DNA of 64,000 nucleotides, from assembly GCA_949318235.1 (NCBI GenBank), contig OX439127.1, positions 12,076,115-12,140,114 of the forward strand, in the 5' to 3' direction. A model generated the notes under the pieces. The model saw only the letters and a program-made list of their open reading frames with translations, searched no databases and was not told the DNA's origin. How positions within the stretch are numbered: the stretch's first letter is position 1; each line of letters begins with the position of its first letter. Both the position numbers and the translations under genes were made by a program. The DNA comes from Ecdyonurus torrentis. Lineage: Eukaryota; Arthropoda; Insecta; Ephemeroptera; Heptageniidae. Shown here one piece after another: positions 41,498 through 56,233 of this stretch.

Positions 41498-41612
41498 GCA
41501 AATATTTATAGTTAAAAAAAGGTGGCATTAATATTATAAAACACATTATACAATATTGCTTTGGGTTATATATAGGAAAATGAATTATTTGAATTTAAAA
41601 ATAGTAATTAAT
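41498..41612 (+). repeat. Diverged direct duplication, first unit
   Basis: The order GCAAATATTTAT, GTAAAAA/GTTAAAAA, ATATTATAAA, ACATTA, ATATTGCTT, GGGATA/GGGTTA, AATTATTT, AAAATAGT, TTAATTAA recurs 316 bp downstream in the same orientation. It is either a diverged tandem duplication or two insertions of an AT-rich element. There is no coding content. Confidence 0.6.
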
Positions 41613-41813
41613 TCTGAGAAAAATATTAATTTAACACTTAAACTTTTTTTTTTTTTTTTAGTAATCTTTTTTATTGTTATTTTTTTTTACGTCTTTATAT
41701 TATATATTTTTTATACATTATTTACGTTATGTTATAATGTACATCTAAAAGTTATAAATAATTTTTCTTTTAATTGTACTTTTCCTCCCATGCAGTAGAA
41801 ATTATATATATAT

Positions 41814-41914
41814 GCAAATATTTATGAGTAAAAACTTAAAAGTGATATTATAAACTACATTAAAATATTGCTTAGGGATAATTTAATTATTTTAAATAAA
41901 AATAGTTTAATTAA
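41814..41914 (+). repeat. Diverged direct duplication, second unit
   Basis: This is the partner of 41498-41612 with the same landmark order and many substitutions. A weaker third trace starts near 42045 (TTTATGAGTACTTAAAG). If the third trace is real, the array has period about 230-316 bp. Confidence 0.55.
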
Positions 41915-44489
41915 CGTGTTAGATATTATATTATTATAGAGCACGTACTAACATCATTTTTTTATGATGTATATACGTTATTCATTTATTACATTATAAA
42001 ATATATATATATATTTTTAAATAATTAAAAAAAATTATATTGTTTATGAGTACTTAAAGTTAAAAAAGAAATTTTCCAAACTATTTTAATTATATTTCTC
42101 AGACTATTCAGTAAATACAATATTGAGGGGATGAAAGGTATTATATATAGATGGAGGGCAATTATACTTCAAGTAAATATAATATGAATAAATATAGTAT
42201 CAAGTTATAGATTGGTCATAAATTATTTATTTTATGACCAAATGGATGTATGTTTAATTTGGTTTCTTAAAAAAAAATATATATATATTATGTAATTATA
42301 ATTTACTATATTAAAAAGTTACTCAAATATATAGAAATAAAAAAAAAATGTTGCTTGGAATTTATTATTATTATTTTTAAAGAACTAAATTTAAAAAATG
42401 ACTTTAAAGGTTTTGGGTCAAGATTCTTCATTCTTTGAGAGTTAAAAAAAAAAGAAAAAAAAAAGCCTTTGGCAGTATAATAACAGAGCGAGAGCTATTG
42501 GCATATTTTAGGGGATGCACAATATGAAATATACTGCGCTATAGAATAGGAGTCTATTATTTATAGAGACACACATAGAGGGAAAGAGAGAGAGAAAGGA
42601 ACCATTGGCGGTCTACATTATTTTGTAGTTAAGGGAGGCTCAGGTAAAAAAAAGTGCATTCTGTACCACACCTGCCCTGCTTTGCACACGCGTGCACCAA
42701 CTTGCATTTTATATAGTTTGTTACATTTGATCCGATTAGGCGACAAGCATGACTTTGAAACATTTTAATTTTATTTAACAAAATTTATATGATGTTATAT
42801 TTACAATGTTAAGCTTTTAATATAATATAAAAAAAAGGAAACACATTCCATTAATTAAATTGTCTACCTACAACGGCGAGCAAGTTTGAATAAATTATAA
42901 ACTTTATTTTATTTAGAATCAAACTCTTTTAGTATTATATAATATTAAATATTCTTAATTTATTAAAATTAAACTGTGTCATCTTAATATTTTTATTACA
43001 TTTTTAAGTCCTGCAATTTTTTATTTTGTATAAATGCATCTAGCTATAGAAAAATTGTGCTGATGCAAACTTTTTTCCTTTTTCTTCTTTCTTTACGTTT
43101 ATGAATAAATTATAAAACGAGCTCTTTTATTCATATTATATTTAAATAATATAATAATTTCTAATATATACTTGAAGCTTTATAAAAGAAAGCTGTGAAA
43201 CACTCACACGTCGTTTGAATAAAAAATAATCTCTCTGCATCAATTGAATGAGTATAACACTCACTAAATTTAAACATTATCCTCTCATTGCTAATTACTA
43301 ATTTTCTTTTTTTCCTTTACTGAGTTTATACGTATACATAGAAAATAAGCTTAATAAAGGTCTAAAGTGTAAAAAAAAAAAAGTTTCATACTAGAATGCT
43401 CTAAAAGTACTTGTTATAAAATTATACAAGTTTGCACTAATTAGCGTAGCGTATGCAGTATCAAGTACTTTGCATTTACTCGCGTTCTTTTCTCTATACT
43501 TTTACGTCGTGTGGAGCTTTATTGATGGAAATTTGTAATGCATGCTTTTATTTCTTTTGCTACTTTTTTTTCATTTTAATGTTTGTTTTTTTTATTTATT
43601 TTTTTTATTCCTTCTTCTTTAAATTAGTCTCACAAAGCAAAATTCTACGAGAGAGAAAAAAATGTACTCGAAACAGTAGGTACAAGTATATTATATAGTA
43701 ATGTCGTCTAATTACCCTTTTTTCAGTATTATTTTAATATGATAGTATAATTTATGTACATATACATACGCAAATTTTTTAATTAGCTAATTGACATTTT
43801 CCTGCGTTCATTATTCGTATATTTTTTTTCTTTTTCTCTCATTTAGAGGGATGGAAGGAGTGGAAGAGAAAACAATCTAAATTTAGGGGGCAAAAAAAAT
43901 GAAATCTAAACTTAAAAATAAAAGAAATATTATGGAAAAAATATAGAAATATAACTTATATAGCGCAAATTAGAGACAACATTGTCACAGGGAACACAAG
44001 TTAGATTTATATATAAGGTAAGGGTCTTCACATAAAACGTTTACAGAAAGTTAAAAATAATAATAATATACTAGACATTAAGTTCTTGTGCCAATTGGTA
44101 ACGCATGTTTTTTTTCTTTTGGGCAGCATGACTATGAGTATAAGAGAATAACATATATGGCCATCAATATCTATGCCCTTATACTTTAAGTTTGCCGCTT
44201 CTAAAAAAAAAGTTGTAAATCACAAATTCATATACCACCTGCTTTTTTTTCCCTAAGCATTATACATACTTTTTGTTCATTTTGCCCAAGTATATTGGTT
44301 GTATAATACATATATATATATATATATATATATAAACTACGTATGCTCTAGTAGTTTCACACCCATGTCACTCCCTCTCTCGCTCGCTCTCTTGCGTTTG
44401 ATGCCTAATTCTTTGTGGTCCTTGTGTGCTACAGTCATAGAATACAAATAGCCTGTGTGGTACGAAAAAAGTAGTAGGCTCTTTTCTCA

Positions 44490-44620
<131 letters not shown>

Positions 44621-44835
44621 CCTCCTTGAGCATCATTAAGCCACACTTCACACAAATACTAAAAGACCGTGAGGTGTGCACTATTGTACACCATCAACTA
44701 TAGTCACTCAAGACAGACAAAATACATTCAATATAATATTTCATAATAAAAATAGCAGTGAACAACACCATACATATGCAAAAATATTATATTATAATAC
44801 TATAAGTAATATTAACCATATTATTCAAAAGTAAT

Positions 44836-44956
<121 letters not shown>

Positions 44957-45733
44957 CTGTGTGTGTATGTATATGTATGTATGTAAGAATATAGAGAAGA
45001 AAACGAGAGAATAATAAACAATATAAGAATTTAATAGTTTGGTATATTATATTCACAATGCTGAGATGTTATATGTTGCATTATGAAGCATTGATAGACG
45101 ACACACAGCCAAGCGGATGGCCAATTTTCTTCGCCTGCCTGTCCTTTCATGCGTGCTAATTCAAGTATATATTATATATATATATATAAAAGTATTTTTA
45201 CAAATGATATAAAAGAAAGAGTAGAAGGAGTGAACTTAAAAGGTCGACTTTTGATTTTTTTTTTTTTTTTTTTTTTCAAACCTTACAAATATTATTAAGT
45301 GTTAATAGTTTGGAAATTGAATACAAGTTTATAAGCGAGAACGATTGCAATGGTGCGAGACAGTCACTCACTTGCATGCATGCGTGTTAAAGAAAATGTG
45401 ATACAAGCCACCCACCTTAAAAAAATATATATATTGTTATATAATAAATATTGTATTGTTAAATTTAGAGACCCTACAATACATATAAATTTGCAATAAT
45501 TTTCAATAAAGAATTAAGGATTTTTTTTCTTGTGACAAAAATATTGGTCTTTCTTATAATATGTATACATTTTTTTTTTATTCTTATTGTATAATAATGT
45601 ATACTTCATTTACACCCTTGCCAAATTTGGTAAGAGAAGAAACGAGCACGCCTGACTTCAGCTTGTCAAGTTAGTTGTGCATGTCTCTGTACTTTTTGCT
45701 ACATGATGTTTACCATGGCCAAGCAAACTTTAC

Positions 45734-45758
45734 TTTTTTTTTTTTTTTTTTTTTTTTT
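45734..45758 (+). repeat. Poly(T) tract
   Basis: 25 consecutive T. Confidence 0.95.
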
Positions 45759-46002
45759 AACTTTTTGATGTCTGTGAAGCTCTTGCACTCACGAAAAGAC
45801 GCATTATTTAATGCTTGTTGTATTACAAACGTGTATCTCTTTAATGTACTTAATCAAGACCAACCACGAAGATGCTTTGTTACTTTGTACTTATTTTCTC
45901 ATTAATGGTTCTTTTAAACAACTATTAATATCAATTCTCTATACTTTACGTATACACATCATATAAAAAAATACAACAGAGAATACTATGTATACCTATG
46001 TA

Positions 46003-46005
46003 ATA

Positions 46006-46078
<73 letters not shown>
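46003..46078 (+). repeat. (TA)n microsatellite
   Basis: About 36 units with one early ATTA break. Confidence 0.96.
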
Positions 46079-46083
<5 letters not shown>

Positions 46084-46420
46084 CATGCACATATATAGAC
46101 ATAAACGTTATAAATGTTTATAATTTAATTTTTGTATATACCATGGCAAAAAGCATTTTTGAATTTTTGTTTTTACTTTTAACACTTTTTTTTTAGCACG
46201 TGTTATGTCCGTTTATATATTATATATATACACAAAATTGTGTTAGGCAATGTGGTTGTTATGAGGTGTGAGTTTGATACGAAAAGCTTTCCAGAGCTCT
46301 TACGGAAGTGTCAGCTTAAATTTACTGATAAAGCTAAAGGTACTTTTGTTTACGTCTATATGTGGAGCGACAGTCATAACATCATACATGAAACTTTTAC
46401 GTAACCCTCTCTCATCTCAT

Positions 46421-46424
<4 letters not shown>

Positions 46425-46508
<84 letters not shown>
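46425..46508 (+). repeat. (TC)n microsatellite
   Basis: About 42 units, preceded by CTCATCTCATCTC. Confidence 0.97.
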
Positions 46509-46511
<3 letters not shown>

Positions 46512-47089
46512 CTCTGTTCATAATTTTAACACTACATGTGTGATGAAGATTGAATTTTAAGTTCACACCTTCCGGCGCAAGCTAAAACTTCCTTACTATA
46601 CATAATATAAAGAAATCTAGCGGGAATATTTCTTTCTTAGATCATGCTACTATTTATCAAAGTATAATTTTTGCAAAGTAATTTTCTTTTCATTATGTTT
46701 TCACCTTGTTTATTTAAAGCTGTAATTAATGTGTTTTTTATATTCAAAAAGGTCAATAATTATGAAATATAAAAAAGAATGAGGATGAGACCCAATATAT
46801 AAACTATATATAGAAACTGATAGATAATATTTTTTTTTTAATATAACTGCAATACACAGCAAATTTTCTGACCTCTCTCACTCTGTGTCTCTCCTTTATT
46901 TTTATTAAGTTATTGCATTTTTTAGTTAACCTAAATGTTTTAAAATTAGGGACAAGGCTTAAAAATTTATATCTAAATCTAAATTGTAATATAAATTAAA
47001 AACTTGCCTCTATATAATGATTAATTCTGACACTATCTGAAAATATTCTAATTTTTTATAAGGGTGGTTGCATTCATATATGTTGACAT

Positions 47090-47340
47090 GCACCATAGCA
47101 CTAAATAACATGGGCCGGTATGGGAAAATGGCATATTTTGCCAGCGTAAAAATACTTTGCAATATTATATACGCATACTATATATGCGAGAAATATATAA
47201 TATATAAAAATAATAATAACAAATTTTCCAAAGAAAGTAGCCAAAAACCACTTTTGTCCTTTGCTGAGCAATTTTATGCATTATGCTTCAGTATATGGCG
47301 TCGAAGTGCATTTAGTAAGTCGTCATGCGCATATACCCAA
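47090..47340 (+). repeat. Interspersed repeat family 2, copy C
   Basis: This block is the reverse complement of 56234-56508. Shared landmarks are CACTAAATAACATGGGCCGG, ATGGGAAAATGGCATATTTT, AAAATACTTTGCA, TTTTCCAAAGAAAGTAGCCA, GTCCTTTGCTGAGCAA and GTCATGCGCATATACCC. A reading frame of 104 codons crosses it, but copy D does not preserve the frame, so I do not call a gene. The family is unrecognised. Confidence 0.8.
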
Positions 47341-47973
47341 TACAAAGTTTTTTATTTCATTTTTTCAGTAAATATATTATGAAATAATAATAATATATGT
47401 ATTTGCGTGAGCATAATATAATAAGCTCTGAAGGGAAAGGGTGTTTATATCAAGTCGTTCTATTATAATAAAATTCTGCGGCGATACATTTCTCGTAAAC
47501 TATTTTGTTTTCCTGGTATTTATGTAGAGTGAAGAGTCATGTTTATAATTATTATTAAATTGATCAGGGTTGATGACTATAGCATATTACTATGGCATGT
47601 ATATAAGAGCGGGTTAGACTTGTATAAGCCCTAAATTTATTATATGCAGAGAGAATTCACATAATACTGTATAAGGGAACTTAGTTTTTCAAAAAGTTTA
47701 AAGTTTAAATTTGCAAAGGGGAAGCAAAAGTGAAACCTCACAGCAAGAGTATAGCTTCTGTCTCCCATAATAGATCCAATTATTAAACAAGAAACACAAT
47801 ATAAAAGTTTTCATTATCTTTAATATATAATATTATGAAATTTAAATTCTTAATAATAATTCAGGCAAGCTTATAAAATTTTTAACATTATAGAATTTCA
47901 TGGAAACAATATATAATTTAAATGAACATAATTAAATTTACAAAGTATTTTATTTCAATATTAATTTTTTTAC

Positions 47974-47976
<3 letters not shown>

Positions 47977-48062
<86 letters not shown>
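47977..48062 (+). repeat. (TA)n microsatellite
   Basis: About 43 units. Confidence 0.97.
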
Positions 48063-48065
<3 letters not shown>

Positions 48066-48250
48066 AAAGCTAAAAATGTCAATTATTTCTTATTGTAATT
48101 AAAATTCCAATTCTAAGTGATGTTGAATGTAACAAATGTATATTCAACAATAAAATGCATAACATGCATCATAAAAAATATATTTATTTTTATTACATAT
48201 ATAAATTCTTAGTCATGCCCGTCAAGTCTGGTTCTTTACGCAATAAAGAT

Positions 48251-48275
48251 AAAAAAAAAAAAAAAAAAAAAAAAA
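48251..48275 (+). repeat. Poly(A) tract
   Basis: 25 consecutive A. Confidence 0.95.
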
Positions 48276-48507
48276 GAGAATATCTTGTTGTATGATATAA
48301 ATTACTTTTTACATTTTCTATGCCAATTTTATAGTAAAACTATACAAATAGTTTACAATAGAGTATCGAAAGAGAAAAAGAAGATTTGTTTTGTCGAGTC
48401 TGTAAAGAGATAGATATAAAGAAAGAGAGAGAAACCTGTTTGATATCTATTGTATTACAATTTACAAAGCGTGAAGTTCAAATGGAACGAATTCACATTT
48501 CGGTTCA

Positions 48508-48509
<2 letters not shown>

Positions 48510-48594
<85 letters not shown>
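48510..48594 (+). repeat. (AT)n microsatellite
   Basis: About 42 units. Confidence 0.97.
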
Positions 48595-48601
<7 letters not shown>

Positions 48602-48947
48602 TTTCTTTCTCACTTCTGAATATATCTTTGTCCTTGAATTGATTGCAACACTTTTATTACTAATAACATATTAACAAATATATTATATAATTTTCTTTTT
48701 GATCAACCGAAACTTGATATTATTTAATATATATAAGTTTTTTTTTTTTTTTTTTTATCTTCAAGTGCGCAATTGTAAAAAGCAAAGATTTTATTATTAT
48801 TATTTATTTATTGAATTTTAATTAATTTGCAGGTATATTTGTTTTAATTTTTCTTTTGCATTTATTTATAGGTTCAGTTTCCTCAATTAATATAATGTAT
48901 GTATGAAGTCGCATAATTTGCATATATTAATATTGTTGAGAATGAGA

Positions 48948-48950
<3 letters not shown>

Positions 48951-49011
<61 letters not shown>
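48951..49011 (+). repeat. (AG)n microsatellite
   Basis: About 30 units. Confidence 0.97.
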
Positions 49012-49014
<3 letters not shown>

Positions 49015-51475
49015 TGGGTTGCAGAGTAACACTTAATACCCCCAATGTATTTGCAATTTGCATTTGTATTATTATATTATATTTTGGTTATATATATGTA
49101 TGTGTGCAAAAAGCGAGCTATGCTATATATGTATGGTGTTTAGAATTGATTTGTAGTTGTTGCAAACGTTGGAATGGCATGTACACAATCAACACTGACT
49201 GTACGTTACATTAATTAGCTATGGAGTAGACAGGATATACGGATTAATGCAATAAATTGTTTTAAATGAACATAACAAGGTTATAATACACATAAAGCAC
49301 ATACGATATAATATATATTGTATGGATTATATATTATACAATATTATAAATATGTATAATAATATTTTATTAATTTATAGCACTTAAGTGAAAAATTATT
49401 GTTTTTATAAATTTAGATATGTTATTATATTTAAATACCTTCAACAATTTTTTTTTTAACTAATTTATGTAAATCATCGAAGTTTACGCATACATTATAG
49501 TTATATAGTTATGGGAGGTATAATATATAGTGCCGCCCTGGCGTTTTTAAAGCCCGACTTCACGAGGTTCTCTAACATCTCTCTATTGTACGCTTTGCCA
49601 CTCTTTTGTTCCGCTTTTCATCATGCCTTTTGCGTTGCGACATATTTATGAAAGATTAAGATTACTATGAATTCTCATTTCCAACTTTCTTTTGCAGCTG
49701 CTTTATATTTTCGTAAATGGAAACAGCCCTTCTTACGTCATAAATATTTCATTAAAAAACAATTCAAGTAATTACCTCATTGTACTTTTATTTGTCATAT
49801 TTAAGTAATATTTGATTTTTATTTATTTTATTGTTTGGTGAATTAAGTATTATTGTTTTAATGAATATTTAAAACCTTAAATTCTCTATTTTTCATTTAG
49901 AATTATTTGTTTTATTTATGAATTAAATTTACAAATGCTAACTTACTGAAGTAATATTCTAGCCATAAATTAATGCGCTAAAAAAATTAGGGTGCTATAA
50001 AAAACTTATAATTAATAATAATAAATATATATACCTGGTTAAACAAAAAGTGAATAATTATATCCTATATACGATTACATATTTATTGTGATAAATGTTT
50101 ATCAAATTACAAATTATTAAAATATGTTTTGTTCTATAAAATGTTTTTTGATTTTATTAAATATTACAATAATATAATATATTTAAATAAAAACAAATGA
50201 AATAAAATAATAATAATAAAAAAAAATTACTGAAACTATCAAATAAAATATAATGTATTCGTTTACGAATTTTTGTATTATCAACATGCATCAATTAATA
50301 TTTTAATCAATAAAGAAACTGACACTGAAACATAATTAAAACCTTCAATTATTGTATAGTAATAATAATAGTTCTTTATTATGGTTTAAAAAGAGATTGC
50401 ACATAAAAAAGGCAAAAACAAAACAAGGAACCCAAGTATAAATTATCGATATACAAAATAATGAATTACATCAAATACATCAACATTTTAAATGTTTTTT
50501 AATAACATTATAATTATGTTTGTGTTATTATTATATTTTCATGTATTTCCAGAACCCCATCACAAACCAGGCTGATTGATATAATTACAATTTTTTATTT
50601 AAATTTACATCTATATCTTTTCTTATTTTTTATATATATATATTTTTTTTTAAAACATAAATACATAATAAACAATAAAATTTATGGAACAGCTGTGCTT
50701 GCTTGTAATACATGTGAAAATAAATTACAATTTATTCTCCCATATACTTTACTGATACACATCAAAATTGCAGCCTCTAAAATTCATAAATCGTCGCTAA
50801 TATAAGATCTTAACCCATAATTCTTCATTTATTATATAATTGGTTCAACCCATATGCGTGGGATTCAGCAGAAAATTAACTTTTAAAATTAAGTACCGTC
50901 TATGATCTAGGTGTTATATAATAGACTTAATTTTTTTAATTATTACTTAAATTGTTTTGTTATTTTATCAGAAAACTTAAAGTATATAATAATCGATTAT
51001 AGAGTTACAATATATACTCATATTCTACTTTTTCAATAAATTTATTATGGATAATGGATCACATTTAATCCATGTATAAAGGTCAAAAAAGTTGTAAAAA
51101 TTATTCATCAAAAAATTTCATTCATATAAACAGCTAAAAAATATAATAATCGTTTATCACGAAAATAAAAAAAATCAATTTATAAAAAATATACTTTAGT
51201 GAAAGTAACCATCACATTTTATACTCATAAAATTTTGCACATGAGGGTAATAAAGAAAAGCATAAGTATGTAAGAAGGTTTAATTTGAATCTATTGCATG
51301 GTTGTCTAATACTATGTGTACAATAAAAAGTTCAATTCTCCTCGCCACTCAAATCAATGTTGATGCACTGTTCTCACGCCTTTAATGGCTAAAGAATTAT
51401 CTATTTGTGCCGCTTCTCTATTAAACGAGGAAAGCTGCATAAACGAGGATATACAGCACAAGTGTTAAAGAATAG

Positions 51476-51476
<1 letters not shown>

Positions 51477-51516
<40 letters not shown>
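51477..51516 (+). repeat. (CT)n microsatellite
   Basis: About 19 units; inverted pair with the (AG)n at 51709. Confidence 0.97.
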
Positions 51517-51517
<1 letters not shown>

Positions 51518-51705
51518 AATTCTCAATCTATTTTTTATATATATGTATTATTTCTTAATACAGCAGAGATAAATGTGATTGTTAAATTACAGTGGTTTGC
51601 TAAAACAACTATAGTATATGCACGGTACACCGTGACTATTATATTAATATACATTATATAGAATACAAAAAAACAATATTCTTATCCAAAATGTGACACA
51701 TCAAA

Positions 51706-51708
<3 letters not shown>

Positions 51709-51799
<91 letters not shown>
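51709..51799 (+). repeat. (AG)n microsatellite
   Basis: About 45 units, followed by an (AATA)n array at 51836-51862. Confidence 0.97.
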
Positions 51800-51802
<3 letters not shown>

Positions 51803-53216
51803 TGGAATGATAAATGAGAAAATAAATGAATGAACGAATAAATAAATAAATAAATAAATAAACAAAGAGATGCGAGGAAAAATAAAATACGAACTTGCTT
51901 AGGGAATAGAAAAGAAAAGATAACAAGTTTAGTCTTTGATTTTCATTGATTTATAAGCTAAATAATTTTTTCCCCTTGTTTTCTCTATATTGTACCGAAA
52001 TGAAATGAATAACCTGCAATTTTAGTGATGCTTTTCAGTCTATAGTTGTGCAGGTTTTTCATTTCCTTGCGGTACATATAGAAATACTTTGTAATACGAG
52101 TTTGATTATCCTTTCTGTTCTTGTATTATAGCTAAAGTTTTGAGAATTCCTATAATTTTTCCTTTGTTTGTATAACTTTTACTACACGTTGTTTAATTTG
52201 CGCCACGGTGCATATATACAATAAAATATATATTACTATAATTAACTGTTTAACTGCTTAGTTCTTATAGCTTTCTCTTGACAATTTATAATAAAATTTG
52301 TATATAAGGTAAAATATAATTAAAAGTACAATTATTTTTAATACGAAATATGCAGTACGCATATAAGTATTAATAATGAAAACTTATTACCATAGAATTG
52401 AATTGAATTAAAGACAACATAATAATTCGAGATGAGAAAGGCATTTTAATATTAATGGCAAATGTAATAAAAAAAAAGAAGAAGAAGAAAAAAAAATTCT
52501 AAAACAAGATTTAAATTCTTATTAATTTTTTTGTCATTTTAAACATTTTATAGCTGCTGTCATTACTTTAAAGGTAATAAAAATACTCATATTATTATTA
52601 TTTTCTTAAATTTTTATAGCCTTGTGGCGTTTTAAACTTTTATTTATCATAATATATAAACCATCCTTAAGCACACCTTGATGTAGGTGTTGCTTATATA
52701 TTATATGCTTTCAATTATTATTATTTTTTACTCGAATTATTAATTGTAAAAAAATAATAATAATAAAAAAATGGTGTAAAATAATTATAGTTTTTAATTA
52801 CTAAGAAAAGTTTGCAATTTTAAATCCTTAACAGCTTCTTCTTCTTCATTTTTTTTTTTTTTTTTTTTTTTAATTCATATAAGCTCATGAATATTATTTA
52901 ATTTATGAAGTTTGTTTTTATATAATTTAAATTTTGTACCATGCTGATGCATAAAATTTTTATGTATTTTAAGATCACATTTTTTTTTTTTTTTTTTATT
53001 ATTATTATTATTATTTTATTTTTTACTTTCTTGCTCTTATGTGCTTTTAAGCTTTTCGCGCTTTTATGATAGGTGTGAAGTAGTGCATGTAGTAACAAAT
53101 CATGCATGTATATGAAAGGAAGTATTCAGTCACCCCTATGATGTCACTTATTATGTATTTTTTTTTCTGTCTTTTGCTGTAGCTTAATACTTATTTTGCC
53201 CTTATATGCATATGTG

Positions 53217-53321
<105 letters not shown>

Positions 53322-53542
53322 TATTATGCTTGCTTGCTATCATACTTAACAAGAGGTTCAAAGTACATGAAAAACTGAGGGTGTAATATACTAGCCAATA
53401 GGATGAAGTTTTCATTCTTAGGGGTGTCGTGGTAATAAACGCCCACGCGGTACAGAAACAAAAGAACCTTCGTTGCAATGAAGAGCTGCTACTTCCACTC
53501 TTATAGTCATGGGACTAAAAAATCCACCAATAAGAATTACGT

Positions 53543-53577
53543 TTTCTTTTCTTTTTTCTTTTTCTTTTTCTTTTCTT

Positions 53578-53614
<37 letters not shown>
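53543..53614 (+). repeat. (TTTTC)n tract followed by poly(T)
   Basis: Irregular TTTTC units, then 32 T at 53583-53614. Confidence 0.94.
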
Positions 53615-53617
<3 letters not shown>

Positions 53618-53933
53618 TTCCCCTATATATGTACATTACATGTATGTCACTCCTCAACCCCTTTTTTATGTATGTATGTATGTAGTATTTTTATATTTCC
53701 TTCTTGTCAAGATCATCTCCATTGAGTTCTTCAATAGCTAAAAACAAAAGCGTGCCAATTTTCTATAAGCATGCATCAATGGTCTATAACAGTGAGAGAA
53801 AAAAAAAAAAAAAAAAACTCTCTCATTGTACAAATATAATATATAGATTTTTATTGTCATTATTTACGTGCAAGAATAAAATTAAAGCTCATTACATGAG
53901 AAGAAGAGAATTGAGTATATGAGTGAGAGAAAG

Positions 53934-53936
<3 letters not shown>

Positions 53937-53992
<56 letters not shown>
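53937..53992 (+). repeat. (AG)n microsatellite
   Basis: About 28 units. Confidence 0.97.
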
Positions 53993-53997
<5 letters not shown>

Positions 53998-54237
53998 TAT
54001 GATTCCAATTGCATGAATGATCAGTATAAGATGATGACATTAATCCTTCTCTGTAATTTTCTGCTTAAGTGACACGTTAGGTATATAATATTCGAAGGGA
54101 TTATACGCGTGAGTGTGTGAAGGCGACAAGAAATGGTAATCGCGTATAGATTTCTTCGTCATTCTCTCACCATCTCATATTTTTATATATTCATCCACTT
54201 CTTATATGAGCTCTTTAGTTTTATATATATATATATT

Positions 54238-54258
54238 TGTGTGTGTGTGTGTGTGTGT
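54238..54258 (+). repeat. (TG)n microsatellite
   Basis: About 10 TG units after a short (TA)n. Confidence 0.94.
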
Positions 54259-54912
54259 ACATAAGTGTTTATTTATTTATATAATATCACACGTTATATG
54301 ATTTTGCAATACAAAATATAATATGACATACCATAATACTTCTATTGCATAATGCTTTTATGAATTGTTTTCCATTCCATGTCTGTCATTGTCATTATAT
54401 AAGCATATTATATTCCTTGATGCATATCCATAAAAGAAACTAATAAAGGGTAAAACATTCATATATAGCATATAATATAATATACATAAAGACTTGATAA
54501 TATAATGTGATATATAAATTCTATATATATATAAGCTTCAATTTGATGACAGAAAAAGAGAAACACGCCATGAGATTGGGCATCAGATAATTATGATATG
54601 CATTGTGTAAAGATAGATTCAAATTTTCATATACGTTAATAAATTTAAAGTTGTTTTCTTTTACGTTTATTACCTATATATATATAGTTAAAATTTTAAC
54701 GACAAAATCGTGGTCATGCCTTGTGCAGCGCCAACATTATATTATTATACATTATATTGCCATCATCAAGACTATATACAGCAAAAATAAAATAAAAATA
54801 ATGCTGAAATGTCTGTTGCTGGTATGGGTAAAATAAGGTTAAATTTATATTTTATAAAATAAGAATGTTTAAAAATTGCACGAGAAATTTAACAATAACG
54901 TTAACTATGCTT

Positions 54913-54914
<2 letters not shown>

Positions 54915-54948
<34 letters not shown>
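54915..54948 (+). repeat. Poly(T) tract
   Basis: 34 consecutive T. Confidence 0.95.
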
Positions 54949-54950
<2 letters not shown>

Positions 54951-55179
54951 TAACGTTATATACTACTTCATATAATACAATATGAAACATAATATTTACA
55001 AAGCTCTAAAAAACACTTAACTTGTGTTGTAGTGGTTATGTTTCAAAGTGTCGTAAAAGAATGACGTGCAAAATATATAATTATATGTATAATAATATAT
55101 ATACAATTTTTTTTTCAAGAGTTTTAACAATTATGTAGTGTGTGAGTGGTGCTATAGAGCAGGAAGTGATGAGAGCAAT

Positions 55180-55201
55180 AAGAGAGAGAGAGAGAGAGAG
55201 A
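55180..55201 (+). repeat. (AG)n microsatellite
   Basis: 11 units. Confidence 0.94.
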
Positions 55202-56043
55202 CTTAAAGGAAATAGGTGCTGCACACAATTATTGTTGTACGTATTAATTGTATATTTATAATATATTGTATAATTATCAAACTCGTTAATTCAAAATATA
55301 AGTCTTATTCTTTTAAGCCAGTTTTTTTTTGTCATAACAGAAATAATATATAATATAATTAAATGATGACAAAACTAATACACGATATATAACGAAAAAT
55401 AATAAATAAACGAATAAGAAAGCGTGACTCTCTTCATAATACATGTGAGAGTATACAAATATACAATATTACATTTTATTATTTTGTTTTATAATTTTAT
55501 CATGCATTGATTTTATTACACATTTGTATTTTAGTATTAATATTAACAAGTATATAATTTATACTACATAGTGCATTAACTATCATATGACATACTGATA
55601 ACAACAATAATAATTAACGAATTACTAAAAATAAAAGTGTTTCCCTATGCACTGTCCTATATACTATAATGTTTTCAATTCAAACTCTAATGACGAGTAT
55701 ACGAAACTAATTATTATATAGATTGATCAGCATATATATACATGTTTTTGTGATTATAATGTATAATATATTAATTTGGATTTATACGAGGAAATAATTG
55801 ATATCAATTCAGGATCCACTCTTTCTAGGAATTCATAATCAGTATATTAGGAGCACGAAATTAGGAGCCGGTGGGAACAATTTATAAAATATTATTATTT
55901 TTATTTTGTTATCAACTTTTACCTATACAGCAAAATATAATTTTAAATTTCGTAACAACGGTTCATTCCAATGTTAATAGAATTTGATTTAATGATTTTT
56001 ATATAATATTATGTGATTATTCTAAAATAATATACGCAGAAAT

Positions 56044-56047
<4 letters not shown>

Positions 56048-56076
<29 letters not shown>
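56048..56076 (+). repeat. Poly(A) tract
   Basis: 29 consecutive A. Confidence 0.95.
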
Positions 56077-56233
56077 CGTGTTTATTAATAATAACTTATT
56101 TTTAAGTTTACATAAGCGAGGAGAAATAAGGTATACAATTAAATTTTTTTAAATAAAAATTGCATGTGACGAGAAAATAATACATTGATAATATAATACA
56201 GAAGTTTACTTTTCACCTCCAATTACAAAATTC

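Noticed and set aside
47068..47382. 104-codon frame with ordinary-looking composition
   Set aside because: It lies in interspersed repeat copy C and the frame is not kept in copy D.
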